In this document: positions 1-10,389 of the stretch, one piece after another
How positions within the stretch are numbered: position 1 is the first letter of the stretch
Layout of the letters: each line of letters begins with the position of its first letter
Assembly: GCF_964340395.1 (NCBI RefSeq)
Contig: NC_135557.1
Coordinates: 19,418,725-19,443,724 of the forward strand
Source: Glandiceps talaboti
Taxonomy: Eukaryota > Hemichordata > Enteropneusta > Spengelidae
DNA length: 25,000 nucleotides
Direction of reading: 5' to 3'
Program-made: the position numbers and the translations under genes
The notes under the pieces: generated by a model
What the model saw: the letters and a program-made list of their open reading frames with translations, nothing else
What the model was told of the DNA's origin: nothing
Databases searched by the model: none

Positions 1-1
1 T

Positions 2-1222
2 CGGAAACATCCAACGAGGAAAGCTTATAGATTGAAACCAATCAACGGTAAAGGTCCCCCTCTACGGTCAGCTAGTGAAAGCGATTCAGATCGGTTAGTT
101 GATGAAATACTCAAGGTTAACACGTTTGGCGACATCGAACCGAAGAAACGAAGCCTTGGGAAACAGAAGTCTGCTCCACTTGGAGAAATCACCGTTCACT
201 CTTACGCGGGAGGCGACAATGAATGTGGTATACTAGACTCGACGAACGAGCCTGCAGATTTGCAGCTACCTGCGAATACACCAGTGTCGACATTCGAGCG
301 CAAGCGCAGGGTTGATTTTTATAAACGATGTGATCAAATTGATGGATCGCATGCAAATGAGTCGTCGCCATGGATACGGAACGAGCCTATTGAAGCGACT
401 GCAAAGCTAGGTCATTTGTCAATAAAACGGCAGACGGCTGCAAAAGTGAATGAGGAAGTCGGAGGCAAAACTCTTCGAGACTCAAATCTTATATCAGACA
501 GATTTGTGCGGGACAACAGTGAATGTGTGTTTCTCGGAGACACGGAATTTGACTACAACAAACCGTGTTTCATGAAACAAGAACGAAATAATTTTGAACT
601 CGATATCGCTAAAAGGGACGAGGAAAACGTATTGTTTAGTTCACCATTTCCACCACGAGATTTACCAAATCCTCAACGCTTGTCGTCAAAATTGCATTCG
701 CGCCGTTTTCTCCGTGGAAGAAGTCAGGATGAGATCTTACCCTCGTACCCGGTGATTGTTGCAAACGGTAAAACAATTCGTGCATCGTCAAGCAAGGATT
801 CAGACTCCTCGGAACCAAACACCCCGACATCTCCCAACGACTTCAACATGGAACCAAAACTAGAACGTAGCGGTTCTCAGAAAAATCGCGGTACTCCTTT
901 TTCAGCAAACCCACCACGGCCATCATCGTCCTCATCTTCGCGTCCCGATTCCGCTCTTGCCGATCGTCCTCGTACCGGACAGGGGTCGCGCTCAGGTTCA
1001 GGTAGGGACCAACGCCCAGCACGATCTATAGCGCAACTAAAAAAATTAAGCTCGGAAGAAATTGATGACTTAAAAGACGGGAAGCGATCAAAGCTGTTGC
1101 GGGCCCAATCACTTCCAGAGGGTGGAATGAACGCCGCAGGAAAAGACAGACACTCCCTAGCGGTTATGATGGACGAAATTAAAGAATGCAGATATATACG
1201 AAAACAGGAAGGTACAGATTGA
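2..1222 (+). CDS. 3' part of a coding exon; unrecognised Ser/Arg-rich protein tail (5' end outside window)
   Basis: The reading frame is open from base 2 to a TGA at 1220-1222, giving 406 visible codons with no start codon near the left edge, so this continues an exon that begins upstream. Codon use and composition look protein-like, unlike the rest of the window. I recognise no folded domain. The product is hydrophilic and rich in Ser, Arg, Lys, Asp and Pro. A six-serine run lies at 923-940, followed by a Gly/Ser/Arg-rich stretch; a short charged, possibly helical segment precedes residue 366. Candidate basophilic-kinase or 14-3-3 sites include RAQSLP at about residues 367-372 (R-x-x-S-x-P pattern) and KQKSAP near residue 57. 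This suggests a regulated cytoplasmic tail or disordered scaffold region, but that is inference. The exon may end at the TGA, or splice earlier: GAAG|GTACAG at 1208-1217 resembles a donor. Confidence 0.75.
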   Translation, partial: RKHPTRKAYRLKPINGKGPPLRSASESDSDRLVDEILKVNTFGDIEPKKRSLGKQKSAPLGEITVHSYAGGDNECGILDSTNEPADLQLPANTPVSTFERKRRVDFYKRCDQIDGSHANESSPWIRNEPIEATAKLGHLSIKRQTAAKVNEEVGGKTLRDSNLISDRFVRDNSECVFLGDTEFDYNKPCFMKQERNNFELDIAKRDEENVLFSSPFPPRDLPNPQRLSSKLHSRRFLRGRSQDEILPSYPVIVANGKTIRASSSKDSDSSEPNTPTSPNDFNMEPKLERSGSQKNRGTPFSANPPRPSSSSSSRPDSALADRPRTGQGSRSGSGRDQRPARSIAQLKKLSSEEIDDLKDGKRSKLLRAQSLPEGGMNAAGKDRHSLAVMMDEIKECRYIRKQEGTD

Positions 1223-2636
1223 ACGCCGATTACAGAAATGATTTTTCGAGTGTATTTCGATGTTTCACTCTGCTAACTTGTCCTTTGACAAACCATAACG
1301 ATGGAGGAGACTTAGTGCTGTCACGGTTCTGGGCGTTCGTAAGAAGTGCATATACATTACAAAAAAATCTTCAAACTGTATCAAGCTCTGATTTAATTAG
1401 AACTTCTACTTAGTCTCGTATATGTAGCAGAAGTGAAATGAAATTACGTTCAGCGAAAGTGGCGGCAAAATCAAAGGAGGATTTTTTTGACGACTTCCTG
1501 GTGCTTATGAAATGGTTAGCAGACTGGTTAATAAATGGAAGGTGATGCTACTTGCATATGGTTTGACAATGTAAGTCAGTTTGAAATATTGAGTTTTGAC
1601 GATAATGCGGACGACAGTGTGTCGTTCGTTTGAGCTTACTGGTTTGCCCTGGAGGGTTGACATTTTACGTATGCCGTATCTACTAACAGCTTATAAACAG
1701 AATGGTGTCAACAACGGTGGAGACAGTCACGTGAGAAAACTCATAATCTAAACGATCGGTACTTGCAACGACGGGGAATAACAGCAGTGAAACGGAAATT
1801 TTACGAAGATATGTATACATACAGTTGTGAGCAACGAATTCACATCGTTATTTTGGAAGTAATAGTCCATGACACTCTGTACTGTTCCGTAATATTCTAA
1901 GTAATTTGTCTAAATTTTCGTACACACTAGAAATGTAATTTTCTCTTTCACTACGTCGAATAGCCATTTGGCTATTCTGTCCTCACAATTTTTATCTATA
2001 AGCAATGCGTGATCTCTTAAAAGTGAAAGCATCTAAGTAAATGAGAGAAACTGTTTTGGCTGTACAGATAAAACACAACTTGTTTTACGTTCATCGCGTG
2101 CATGGCGGGTAGGACGTTTTATCGGCGAGGAGAGATATACAGACGATATAATTATTATTTATAGGGCTGACTGGTATTACACAGAGGTTACGTATATTTT
2201 ATGAGATACTAACAGCAGTTTTATGTTCACATCATGTTATTTTATTGTTCAGAGAAATAACTACAACACGCAATATTGTTGGATATTAGTCGTGGGATTT
2301 TTATTCAGGAAATTTATGCACCCTGTTGAGTAAACAAATCTTCTCTGCCGTCAATTCTTGTTAATTATTATAAAAAAATATGTTGAGAGATTAAATTTGA
2401 CCATAAACAGAGTTGTATCATTTCATTTATTTACTATGGAGACTCTGGTTTATTTCGTATGTTGAGAAGAATATAGTTCAGCCATTTTTATTGAAAATTT
2501 ATCATAAATGTTATCAATATTAGACAGAAATTTTTGGTATTGATTTCTACATTGTGGTCATTTCTCTGGTTTAAGTCTAAAATCTGGTGCACAAATGTTT
2601 AAAATTTTACAGAAGAACATAAATTTTGATCAATTG
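1223..2636. other. Probable 3' UTR, then non-coding DNA
   Basis: No long open frame is visible on either strand. The first few hundred bases are plausibly 3' UTR of the exon ending at 1222 and hold the AATAAA above. A TCACGTGA palindrome lies at 1727-1734 and a GGCGGG box at 2104-2109. No RNA gene was recognised. Confidence 0.5.
1530..1535 (+). promoter_or_regulatory. Candidate polyadenylation signal AATAAA
   Basis: A canonical AATAAA lies about 310 bases after the stop codon of the left-edge exon, with a T/G-rich stretch 25-70 bases downstream. This order is what a 3' end of that gene would need. The hexamer is also expected by chance in AT-rich DNA, so it is only a candidate. Confidence 0.35.
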
Positions 2637-3160
2637 TTTTTGGCGGGAAATGACCTTCGATACTGAAGAGCTTATCAAAGGCTGTCATTCTGTTGCTATA
2701 TAGCTGAATGATTATTTTGGTCAATTTAGTAATCAATCTATATTATTTTCAATTTAAAAACATACTGAATATTACCTAACAGATTTCTGTTTTGTTTTGA
2801 GCAGATGTTTGAAAAATTAAAGGCGGCAAAATGACGTCATTGGGTATCATTTTCATTTGTGTTGTTTTCAACTTTTGCTTGATATTCCTGTATTCTTTAA
2901 CTTTGGTATTTTAGTGTTGCGGAATTTGCTTCGCAATTCACAAAAGTTATGATCATGGTATATTTAAATGCTATTTTCTTTTTGTCCATTTTTGCTCATT
3001 TTTTGGAAATTTTTAAGCAAAATATTTGCAAGGATTTGCACACATTGATCCCTTCGATGTTTGTTGCCTAAAAAAGGGTTCGAAAATGTCACAAATTTAC
3101 AAAAAACACAAAAATGTTGGTTGACCTATTTTAGGCGGGTACGGTTTAATTAATTCAAAA
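2637..3160 (+). repeat. Block with GGCGGG boxes and a CRE palindrome (copy A of a diverged repeat?)
   Basis: It contains TTTTGGCGGGAAA (from 2638), GGCGGCAAAATGACGTCATT (2823 onward, with a full TGACGTCA at 2832-2839) and TTTTAGGCGGGT (3130 onward) followed by TTAATTAAT. The last part resembles 6150-6242, where CTAAAAA, GTTCGAA, ATGTCA, GGCGGG and TTAATTAAT occur in the same order. This suggests two old copies of one dispersed repeat. Similarity was judged by eye only. Confidence 0.4.
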
Positions 3161-4187
3161 TGCTAAACTGTAGAGCTGTTTCTCATGACAAAACATGTTT
3201 CAATAACTACTCCAAAATTGCAAATTGGACTAACTACTCGTATTACAATACCAATTTTGTGCATTGTTGGACGTCGGACTAAATTTGCTAGTATCCATTG
3301 TTGAGAAAATGTTGTCTTTATATTAAAAGCAATTTATGAGAAACTGTAGTTTGATGCCGTCACCCATGGGAATGCACGAACCTGGGATCACACAAGCAGG
3401 CCGTGTATACAATAATGTTCAACTTTAATAACATAATTAATACATTACAGAGATGCGTACAGAATAATATTCAATACAACTGTACACAAATTTGTTGCCG
3501 GTAGGAGAGCTGGCCCTGCTGTAAGTTATATTTCTTACCTATCCATGGGTATAGGGATACAAGATACATGAACCATCATACCAGCATATGTGCGAGGAAT
3601 AGGCAATCGATGTTTTGCATGGAGAGAGCAACATCAATTTAGACTAGTACTTTTGAAGAATGGATTTTAACCTGCAGAGGTTTTGATACACAAATCATTA
3701 GGACTAATAGCACTCCAATTGTCGACGATATTCTTCCAGATAAAATATTGCCATGGTGATGGATGACCTGAAAACTGCTGTACTATCATCATTAAATGTA
3801 TACTACATTTTTTGGAATTTTACTGTAAAGATCAAATATTACTATTTTAAAATGTTATAACACAGCCACTTCAGTTTGTACTCTTTACAATATTTCAACT
3901 AAAGTACTTATCATTAGCTAAAGTGTGTTTTTTTGTTAAGGCAAGTCTGCTAAATATACAAGGCGGTAGAAAATGCCTCATGGACGAGTTGCCCTGAAAT
4001 CCATCAGAGTTCTTCAATTCTCTTCAAACTTTGCCATATGAAAGCTTAGACATTTTCCTTTTGGAATAATAAAAGAAATTTGGGGTTCACCCTCTTGTTT
4101 TCAACACAGTATTCGGTGGCCATATTGGATTCTAAAATGACTACATTATTATTTTATACCATTGTGACCTATGTTTCAAAGGCCAAG
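3161..4187. other. Non-coding, nothing recognised
   Basis: AT-rich sequence with stop codons in all frames and no recognisable gene, RNA or long repeat. It contains two CCATGG-containing palindromic spots (3363 and 3543 areas) and a TTGCCATGGTGATG at about 3748. Confidence 0.5.
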
Positions 4188-4190
4188 TCA

Positions 4191-4469
4191 AAAAAAAGAA
4201 TTGTTTCTGGTCAGGACAGTTTGTCTAAAATGGTGTGACGACGCGGTTTTATTTGACAAATCTGTCGCTCAATCTACTATTTATGGTAGTTACTGTTCGT
4301 TTTATTTAGTACTTTAGAGCAAGTGTGTATGTGGGGCAGAGGTAGGGAGGGTTAATTTTGTGTTTCCCAAGGGATCTGCAGAGTGCATGGTCTGGACAAA
4401 TACGAAAAAAAAAGACCGACGCGGGAATATTTAAATGATGCGCGCTGACCAGAAACAATTATCTTTTTT
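4191..4469. mobile_element. Foldback element with poly-A/T-tipped inverted repeats
   Basis: AATTGTTTCTGGTCAG at 4199-4214 is perfectly inverted at 4445-4460. The symmetry extends outward: eight A plus G precede the left copy, and AT followed by C and a T run follows the right copy, with only a two-base slip. The total span is about 280 bp with a unique 230-bp middle. There is no coding capacity, so a non-autonomous MITE-like element is the likeliest explanation. No target-site duplication is evident. Confidence 0.5.
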
Positions 4470-4650
4470 TTGCCTAATCCCAGGTTGTTGTTTTTTTTTG
4501 GAGTTTAATGGACCAAAATACAAGCAACAGTTTAAAAAGTTTATTTCTGAGGCGCGGTCAACGTTAGCATTTATCTTACTACGAGTTTATTCGTCACATT
4601 ACAGCAACCAGTCCCATTATACGGTATAACAATAGTAAGACGGCAAACAG

Positions 4651-4920
4651 TTGGAAGTGATGTTTACAAACGAGATAAAAATCACAAGCTGTATGGAATG
4701 TCCGTTACAATTTTCCAAATTTCAAGTTTCTGACGACAATTTCCATATCAAGGGTAGGCATAATTGCAAGTTCCCTAGAGGCGAACGTTTATGTCGACTT
4801 TGTAACTTTAATCTTTTCAAAGGTGATTTTTTTAAAATTTTATTTCGATTGTCCTGTATTTAAGAATATCAGATGTAACTTGATTTGTTTCATAGTATAT
4901 CGCCATTCTTGAAGTACAAA
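4651..4920 (+). pseudogene. Decayed C-terminal end of a non-LTR retrotransposon polyprotein
   Basis: The frame from 4651 to 4863 encodes the order Phe-x-Lys-Phe, HIKGRH, PRGERLCRLC, then a hydrophobic FFKILF. This matches the Cys/His-containing tail seen after reverse transcriptase in many invertebrate non-LTR elements, as I remember it: F-R-x-S-x-H-x-L-x-I-E-x-GRH, PRxxRxCxxC, EDExHFLxxCPxYxxIR. The frame stops at 4861, but shifting by one base near 4846 continues the expected pattern as DCPVFKNIR up to about 4920. The Glu of the IE-GR motif and the usual acidic EDE are lost. No reverse transcriptase or endonuclease domain was seen upstream, so this is a short dead 3' fragment. Identification is by motif memory, not search. 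Confidence 0.55.
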
Positions 4921-6119
4921 ATGTTCAACTTTGGTATTGTACTTAGTCTGTGTTAAGATTTACTCTTAATTAACCGCAAAATCTGGGCTTCATTTTTGCG
5001 AATAGATTGTGTAATGTTGAGTTCATCCTTTTGGTGGTAGATTAGGGAGTGTAGTGGCATGCACCGTGAATACAACATTTTATGTTTGCATACATGTCAT
5101 CAATTATGATCCGTTTTGGACAGCCTCGTTTAGCTCTTTCGATTTGCTGATTACATCTAGTTTACAAAAATCAAAATAACAAAATGTATATGTAATCAGG
5201 ATGAACTGTACCCTGGATGAGGAATACATCTGATACCTTAATCTACATTATATGACGTAATAAATTACGTTAACAAGAATTATAGGGATTGTAATTCGAC
5301 GGTTTAAAGGCTTTTATCTTTAATTACATAGAAAACTGACAACGTTGTCATCTGTATGTCGACTTTCGCAGACTGATTAAACTTTCCATTTTTTGGGTCA
5401 ATATTTCAAGTTTTCACTGTATATCCATAACTTTTTGTGCTTATTTTTGACCACGCCTGAAATAATTATCTCTTGCCTCTGAACAGCCTCCTACAATATA
5501 AATGAATGAGTAAATTTTTTTGACAAAGAATCACTGGAAAGTAACTTGAACCCTAGTCAAGGCAGTTACCCTTCCATCTGCAATCCTTAGTAGGCAGAGA
5601 TGAAATTTGCATCTTTCATTCGAGATAATTTATTCATGAGTCAGTGACGTAAATTCTTGTAGTAAAAGAAATTATGGTTTTTATTCATTCATACGTTTCC
5701 TGTAAGCGATACTTCAGAATGTCGCAATAATTCAAGCATAGTTTGAATATGTGTTGATAACCACAGAAACACTACGGGTTTCTGGATTATGTCCTCTGAA
5801 TATTTTATATGATAAAAGTTTCGTTTTAATGAAATGAATTATAAATGGCAGCAATGTAAAATTTACATCAGAGTATGACATACGTCTGGTATATAGTATG
5901 AACGACATTTTGTGGTCTTTGTGGTATATCCAAAATGTGATCTGATTGTTAGTGTTATCTTGTAAAGATCATGCCATCAACCTTAATGGGTTTACATAGC
6001 TGAAGACCACAGACGTCGCCTGTTAAATTATAAACCATCTTCAGGGGTTGTTTTCTCGTGCCATTACTCATTCTAGATTAGTTGACCTTTTCCATTCAAC
6101 TTTAGACATTTTTTTTTGA
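4921..6119. other. Non-coding; one small palindrome
   Basis: No gene or RNA recognised. The only compact structure noted is ACGTAATAAATTACGT at 5255-5270, a 7-bp inverted repeat around AA, preceded by TG so that it overlaps a TGACGTAA half-CRE. Confidence 0.5.
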
Positions 6120-6149
6120 CAAAATTGTACAAGAATTTGTTCAAATTTA

Positions 6150-6242
6150 CTCCTCTGGTAGTTCGGTCTAAAAATCGTGTTCGAACATGTCAAAATATAA
6201 GTTTTCGTTCTCCTAATTTTGGCGGGAGCGCGTTAATTAATC
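6150..6242 (+). repeat. GGCGGG-containing repeat (copy B, 3' part)
   Basis: It shares an ordered set of short blocks with 3070-3156: CTAAAAA, GTTCGAA, ATGTCA, then TTTTGGCGGGA (6217 onward) or TTTTAGGCGGGT, then TTAATTAAT. The collinear order over about 90 bp argues for descent from one repeat rather than chance, but identity between blocks is low. Confidence 0.4.
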
Positions 6243-6778
6243 CTTGTCAGAATAGCTATTTCCTTTAAAGGAACAACGGCGGTCGTTTTGTCGAAGCAAT
6301 TAACAGCCTAGTTTGGTACGTTGTTGCGTCTTTGTTAATTTAGATCTATATTCGCATCGCTGAAATCGATTTGTCGTCACCTGGGGCGATTCTATAATCT
6401 CTTTACGGTTACTTAATAGACCTAGTATTATAAAGATGCTAGTAGCCGAATACACGGCTTGACTGTGTTGCCCTACACTTGTAAATCAAAATACTAATAA
6501 AAATAGCGGCAATGGCATTGTAGCACAACTGTATTTTTATGTGTTATTTTTTTAAAAATGTTTATATCCACCATGCTATTACTGTTGGTATGGGCAGACC
6601 CTTCATTGTTGGGACAATTATATCATTTTTTAAATGTTTATCCACTTGCCTAACCATCCATTTTGTTATTTGTGCAATATACATCACCATTTCACTGTTG
6701 CCATGGTTGTGGTCTTGTTGCTATGCTTATATGCATTCACTTTTTGAATGACAATCCACATGTATATTTTCGACGCAG
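6243..6778. other. Non-coding, nothing recognised
   Basis: AT-rich DNA. Short open frames around 6539-6760 have no protein-like signal apart from the candidate exon at the end. It contains GTTGCCATGGTTG near 6695. Confidence 0.4.
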
Positions 6779-6852
6779 AAAGTCGTCTGATAAGATCATA
6801 GCTTCTGACGACAATTTGTCATGGAAAAGTGTATATCAGTATGACATTTCGC
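6779..6852 (+). other. Speculative 74-nt internal exon
   Basis: A T-rich stretch ending in CGACGCAG (acceptor-like, ending 6778) and GTAAGT at 6853-6858 (ideal donor) bracket 74 nt that are open in the frame starting at 6780. The encoded residues (KSSDKIIASDDNLSWKSVYQ and following) have mixed, protein-like composition. Length and both splice signals fit an animal exon, but such combinations arise by chance in AT-rich introns and I recognise no protein family. Confidence 0.2.
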
Positions 6853-7442
6853 GTAAGTAAAATAACATTTAAAAGGTTATCACTAAACCGGAAGTGGTGT
6901 TCATTTTTGAAACGAGGCTGAATTGTATTTTCAATGTATTTTTGTTCACAGTACACTGTACGCGTTCGATATCATATTGCAAAAAAAAAAGATAAAAATA
7001 CAATTTAAAGCGCAATTTACTGAAAGTATTTGTGATCAGAAAGAAACGTAATATCAGGAGAAACGGGAGAAATCTATGTTGATAGATAAAAGCAAACGAA
7101 AATCTATGGCTTCTTATATATTCGAAAAAAATAATAATTTGGAAATCAGTGCAATTTTCCTACATTAGTGAAGAAAATTGGCACAGCGTTAAATGTCATA
7201 TGTAAATTGGGAAGAAAACGCAACAATTTCAAATACATTTAGTTAGACTGAGTAATTGAAGAAAGAAACGTTACAACCGACCGCTAAATATCAAAGTATT
7301 CATCATTACACTTTAGAGATTTCAGTAAAAATGAAAAATTGTGCTTGTCAAAACAAAGGAGTAAGCTACAGTTCCTATTACACAATTTACTTTTAATACA
7401 TCTATGCTTTGATGACACTACACGAATTTCGTGGAGTTATTT

Positions 7443-7665
7443 TTTGGCGGGAAATTGATTTTGGTGGGAAGTTCTGTTTGGCGGGTTGATAATTCTCAGC
7501 AGGAATGACGTCATTTTGAATTTTTCAATGGTGACAATGGTCGTCGGGTCATTTTCAAGAAACACGGACAAAATTGACGAGTTTTCCGTTAAGATATACA
7601 AAAATCAAAGAATGCACTTAGTTTAGGCGGGAAAGGTGTGAATGAGGCAGTTTTGGCGGGAAAAT
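7443..7665 (+). repeat. Cluster of GGCGGG boxes with a CRE palindrome (copy C?)
   Basis: GGCGGG occurs at 7446, 7480, 7626 and 7655, three of them followed by GAAA as in E2F sites (TTTGGCGGGAA at 7443-7453 and 7652-7662), with a full TGACGTCA at 7506-7513. The mix of GGCGG boxes and a CRE resembles 2637-3160. It may be another diverged copy, or a real regulatory cluster; sequence alone does not decide. Confidence 0.4.
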
Positions 7666-8719
7666 CACATCGCAAATTCAGTGTCGTTGAAATCCATTTA
7701 GGAGAAAAACGCAACGCAGTAGTGCCTACACGCTAACACTTTGGAAATCTGGATATTGTAGTAGAGCTGTTCAGAGAAAACAGTTTCCCTAAACACACCT
7801 CGACGGATTTCAGACCCCATGTGTTTAAAGCCTGCTAAAGAATTGTTAATAATTCTAAGAAAAAAGTAATTTGTTCATCTTGACATGCTACTGTGTAGTT
7901 CGGGGAAAGGAGGCAGATGGGTAACAAAAGAAAATAACATTACCCACCGCGAACTCAGCTCACATTGTTCATACTCACAAAAGATCGTAAAATTCAGAAA
8001 ATACCATCAACAGAAATTTCAATTAGCATAGCGTTGTGAGAATATTCACCATACAGAAAAGAATACAATATATTACTTCTACCTAACTGCACAGGTAAAG
8101 AAACTGTTTATGTGTTGCTATGACGACAGGCATTTCCTTTTTTACCAAGGGAAGGTCAAAGAGAGAAGCATTCCCATGTTATTATATCAAGGAATAGATA
8201 AGCAGTTGATAAATATAGTAAAAAATATGATATTTGCATAAACATATTTCACGTTATGTGAGTGCTGACTATTCCAGGTTAGGGAGAACGGGAGAACATC
8301 CGTATTATTGGCACCTAAATGTGCACGGGTCACATTAACTGTACATTTTAGAATTCAACTTAATAACAGAAACTGTCAGGTACATAACAAATGCATTAAA
8401 GTTTAATACGCAAAACGTGTTATTGTTACGAAGTTCGTTTATTTTGTAATATGTTGTCGTCATTGAAGTGTGCAAGCGAACCGAGTCGTCCACTTCAAAT
8501 ACCAAACGTACCTTGTTAAAATACCCACAGGGATAATGGTGGCATAATTTATTCATAACATACTAAACCGAGGGTAAAAAGGACATTTTGCAATTTTCTA
8601 TTCAGTATCTTCACTTTCAAATCTTGCCTTCAGCGGATGAATTAAAGCGTTGCCATGGAAATATTCTAACGGTATTTCACAATTTGTTCATGTTGCAATC
8701 ATTTAGACTCTATATTACT
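7666..8719. other. Non-coding, nothing firm
   Basis: No gene recognised. A weak pair of short inverted blocks (AGTTCG with GGGTAA near 7900, TTACCC with CGAACT near 7950) could fold. ACGAAGTTCGTTTATT near 8439 resembles a segment inside the MITE-like element at about 9101, hinting at an older related insertion. Confidence 0.4.
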
Positions 8720-8723
8720 GATA

Positions 8724-9148
8724 GTAAGGGACGATCGTACAATGTCACACGAACTTCGTTTAGAGGGAGGGGGCTGACGTCACTACAATTGCTGAACTTC
8801 ATTTTCGCACTTCTAATTAAATTTCGAAAACATTCACACCTTCCATGATAACAGTTTCTGTATTTACTACTGAGATGTTGATAAGTTGATTAAAATTTAC
8901 TTCTAATGTGATACACAGTGCTATGTTTCCGGTCTAGTATTTTAATGTGTTTACCATCATGTTTTTTAATACACCGATCTGAAGTAGTGCTATGACCGCT
9001 GCACTTTTCATCATGGCTTACATCATATTACAGTATATAAACGTGTCGATGTTGCATTTCTGAAGTTCGTTTAGGGGGAGGGGGTTTTGTTCTAAGAGAA
9101 CGAAGTTCATTTATTGAGATTGTGTGACATTGTGCGATCGTCCCTAAC
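8724..9148. mobile_element. MITE-like element, 425 bp, 27-bp terminal inverted repeats
   Basis: The left terminus (8724-8750, beginning GTAAGGGACGATCG and ending AATGTCACAC) is inverted at 9122-9148 with 25 of 27 positions matching. The tetranucleotide GATA sits directly outside both ends (8720-8723 and 9149-9152) and may be a target-site duplication. Inside, GAACTTCGTTTAGAGGGAGG after the left terminus recurs as a direct near-copy at about 9062, and an inverted GAACGAAGTTC lies near the right terminus, so the subterminal zones are repetitive. No open frame could encode a transposase, so it would be non-autonomous. I cannot assign a superfamily; a 4-bp duplication is unusual among common families. 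Confidence 0.65.
8775..8782. promoter_or_regulatory. CRE-type palindrome TGACGTCA inside the MITE-like element
   Basis: A full 8-bp TGACGTCA lies just inside the left subterminal G-rich zone of the element above. It matches the known bZIP (CREB/ATF) consensus. If the element is multi-copy it could spread such sites. Binding is inference. Confidence 0.35.
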
Positions 9149-9152
9149 GATA

Positions 9153-10389
9153 CGGCTTCTTAATGTTGAAGTCGTGTTATGATGAAACATAACGATGCCA
9201 TTCTGACTTAAAGTTATTGTTAAATATGGATTCAAACTTATAAAATATCTGTCTTAGATATTGTCTTCGAATCCTTAGATCATTAAAGGCAGTTGATGGA
9301 TTATTACATAATCCATTGCCATGGATACCTGAAATAGATCATATTTCTGCCTAGGCGCATCATAAAAATAACAAATTCTATTTCTTGGTCGACACCATGT
9401 ACAATAACTTCGGCTACACGCGCTTCACATGCATACTATAGGCGCATGTGAGAATAGGTTGACCTTTTTATTCTATTTGGTGAAAAGCTATTGAAGGTAC
9501 TGAGAATTGCGGAACTCACACACATAATTTCAAGACCTGTCACTACCAACTGAAAGTGGAAAGAAATGAAACTATTAGTATATAATGTGTGGATATGGGC
9601 AAATATCACAAATGTGTGCGAATGCGCAAGTCAGTGACCATTTGTCTCGTATTTTCAAGTTTAGCACATGCGCACTTGTGACTTGGGTTTGTACCCCATA
9701 TTATGTACTACTGAAACTTGGGTTATATATTTTTTCATGTGTTATTATATTGTTGTTGTTTTAGATTTTGTGATTTTGATTATTTTAAACATAGAAGATA
9801 CTTAATATCTGTTCATAATTAACGATTATCAGATTATCTTGGTAATTTCAAATCCAAAATAAAGTCAACATTAATCACATCTTTTATAAAAAGCAATCAT
9901 TTGTGAAGAAAGATGTTGGTGAGAAATCATTCGGTGAACTAAATTTGAATAAAGGGTCAAATTGTGAATGTAGGGGTCAGGTTCACCAAATGTTGGTTCA
10001 CCTGTACATGCACCGATAGATCACGTGATAAAGCCGTGCTCAGTGTAAGGTGCAATTACGTTAATTTTAGCATGACGCACGTCAAAATGATGACGTAAGT
10101 AAATGTAGTGCAAATGGAAAAAAAAGTTAAGTTGTAGACTGATTGTTTTCTTTTTACGCTTTTAAGTGGCAATGTGGGTGAGAAATGTGTATTTATGTTT
10201 GGAAATTAACTAAAGATTTTTCTACTCAGTCTGAAATATCATAGACTCAGTATGTGTTTGTAACTCGATAGTCGCAAAGCAAAACCTGAAATAGTTGTGA
10301 AAGAGCTTGTCATTGTTATATTTCGTTCTTGTATTGGCTAATGTGGATAAAACTGATCATTTGCTTTTGGCATAAACTTGACGTGACTG
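9153..10389. other. Non-coding; few small palindromes
   Basis: No gene seen. TTCACATGC and GCGCATGTGA form a small inverted repeat near 9426-9452. Near 9617-9680 GAATGCGCAAGTC and CATGCGCACTTGTGAC form another weak inverted pair. TCACGTGA occurs at 10021-10028 (flanked as ATCACGTGAT), and ATGACGTAAG at about 10091. Confidence 0.45.
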
